In this document: one piece after another, positions 63,330 to 64,000 of the stretch | Layout: each line of letters opens with the position of its first letter | How positions within the stretch are numbered: the first letter of the stretch is position 1 | Source of the DNA: BACL27 sp947488385 | GTDB lineage: Bacteria; Actinomycetota; Acidimicrobiia; Acidimicrobiales; Ilumatobacteraceae | Length of the DNA: 64,000 bases | Assembly (NCBI GenBank): GCA_964203655.1 | Contig: CAXNMJ010000007.1 | Location: 51,378-115,377 of the forward strand | Direction: 5' to 3' | Notes under the pieces: generated by a model | The model's database searches: none | What the model was told of the DNA's origin: nothing | Seen by the model: the letters and a program-made list of their open reading frames with translations, nothing else | Program-made: the position numbers and the translations under genes

Positions 63330-63965
63330 CTATTCTAATTGTGCTGCAGGGTTCCCCACGACGGTGGTTGCTGGTTTTACATTGTGGCGCACAACAGCAC
63401 CAGCACCAATTACACAGTTATCGCCAATTTCAATGCCTTGAATGATGACTGCTCCGGCTCCGACAAATGCTCCGTGACCGATCTTTACCGAGCCAGAAAT
63501 AATTGCACCAGGCGAAATTACGGCATGATCGGCGATGACGACGTCGTGATCGATTGATGCTCGAGTGTTGATCACAACATTTTCGCCGACGCTGACGCGA
63601 TTTTGTAAGACCGCTCCGGCCATTATCTGTGCGCTATCAGCAATTTTGCATTCTGCGCCAATTGACGCTGCCTTATGAATCACGCCACGAAATTTAAAAC
63701 CAGACTTAGACCAATGCTCGAAAGTTTCTATGCGCTTTCTACTGCTGCCCGTTGACCCAAAGCCGTTAACTAGTTTCGTCACTTGTGGATCAAAAGATTT
63801 AATGACGTCATCACCGCCGACAACTTTGACGCCGAAAATTTCTGTGCCAATGGCGATGTTCGCGTCAACCACTCCGTGAATAGTTTGTTGGCTTGACAAC
63901 AAAGCATCAAGTACAACTCGGCCGTGCCCCCCGCAGGCAATTAAATATGTTTTGGTGTTGCTCAT
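63330..63965 (-). CDS. NeuD-like sugar O/N-acyltransferase
   Basis: 211 residues. N-terminal PglD-type nucleotide-sugar-binding region (YLIACGGHGRVVLDALLSSQ), then a left-handed beta-helix of hexapeptide repeats (AGAVLQNRVSVGENVVINTR, DHDVVIADHAVISPGAIISG). Similar to NeuD/PglD. ATG overlaps the stop of the preceding gene (TAATG). Confidence 0.88.
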   Translation of the reverse strand: MSNTKTYLIACGGHGRVVLDALLSSQQTIHGVVDANIAIGTEIFGVKVVGGDDVIKSFDPQVTKLVNGFGSTGSSRKRIETFEHWSKSGFKFRGVIHKAASIGAECKIADSAQIMAGAVLQNRVSVGENVVINTRASIDHDVVIADHAVISPGAIISGSVKIGHGAFVGAGAVIIQGIEIGDNCVIGAGAVVRHNVKPATTVVGNPAAQLE

Positions 63966-64000
63966 TACGGAATGACTTCGTTTTCGGCTATGTCTGATGT
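63965..64000 (-). CDS. C-terminal fragment of the next upstream gene
   Basis: Eleven codons (TSDIAENEVIP) end in a TAA that overlaps the NeuD-like start. Position suggests a further nonulosonate gene, and the ending could belong to a NeuB-type SAF domain, but the fragment is too short to name. Confidence 0.4.
   Translation of the reverse strand, partial: TSDIAENEVIP

Noticed and set aside
1..64000. tRNA genes, CRISPR arrays, insertion sequences or prophage genes
   Set aside because: No cloverleaf-like stretch, regularly spaced repeat, transposase or phage structural gene was recognised by reading both strands; a tRNAscan or repeat search could still find weak cases.

Overview
The window looks like a chromosomal stretch of an actinobacterium with a moderately A+T-leaning genome. 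The best guess is a member of the Acidimicrobiia such as the freshwater Ilumatobacter-like lineages; the class is inference. The actinobacterial assignment rests on a WhiB7-type regulator, a Ddn-type (F420-linked) nitroreductase, an LppM-type lipoprotein and ClpC. No tRNA, rRNA, CRISPR array or insertion sequence was recognised.

Layout. 1-5.8 kb, plus strand: a caa3-type cytochrome oxidase operon (membrane protein, ctaC, ctaD, ctaE, subunit IV, ctaG). 5.9-9.4 kb: an ABC exporter facing away from serS-pdxH. 9.4-11.4 kb: thioredoxin-like protein, CcdA and a poly-gamma-glutamate hydrolase-like protein. 11.4-12.2 kb: whiB7 with a structured leader that ends in a strong intrinsic terminator before the start codon, an apparent attenuator. 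12.2-21 kb: mostly housekeeping genes (acyl-ACP thioesterase, orn, dut, CoA transferase, M20 amidohydrolase, thiamine-binding protein plus HTH regulator, coaA, map, two hydrolases). 21.2-28.3 kb: a Tad/Flp pilus operon ending in a membrane-anchored BTAD protein. 28.3-37.6 kb: radA, lppM-like, clpC, polyprenyl synthase, a degenerate phosphatase-like protein, tilS, rmuC and a Ddn-like protein.

37.6-64 kb, all on the minus strand and read from right to left: a surface-glycan operon of about 25 genes, most joined by 1-4 base overlaps. Its first part resembles Campylobacter Ptm / legionaminic acid genes: a NeuD-like acyltransferase, a PtmE-like CBS nucleotidyltransferase, a Gfo/Idh oxidoreductase, a CMP-sugar synthetase and an SDR. 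Next come two WbpG/PseA-type amidotransferases and two HisF paralogues that share one HisH. After these lie a sulfotransferase-like protein, two surface-carbohydrate proteins, a hydroxyacid dehydrogenase, kdsB, a 6-phosphogluconolactonase, a CDP-6-deoxyhexose branch (rfbF, rfbG, 3,5-epimerase-like, reductase), glycosyltransferases, a DegT-like protein, a FemAB-like protein, a deacetylase, a wrecked EpsG-like polymerase and a WecA/WbpL-type initiating transferase. The glycan is probably built on undecaprenyl phosphate and carries a CMP-activated, possibly amidinated, nonulosonic acid.

Quality caveat: at least a dozen single-base reading-frame breaks interrupt otherwise conserved genes, including essential ones (ctaD, ctaE, serS, the ABC exporter, rfbG, an amidotransferase). 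Most are probably assembly indels. The polymerase gene, with three shifts and an in-frame stop, is the best candidate for true decay.
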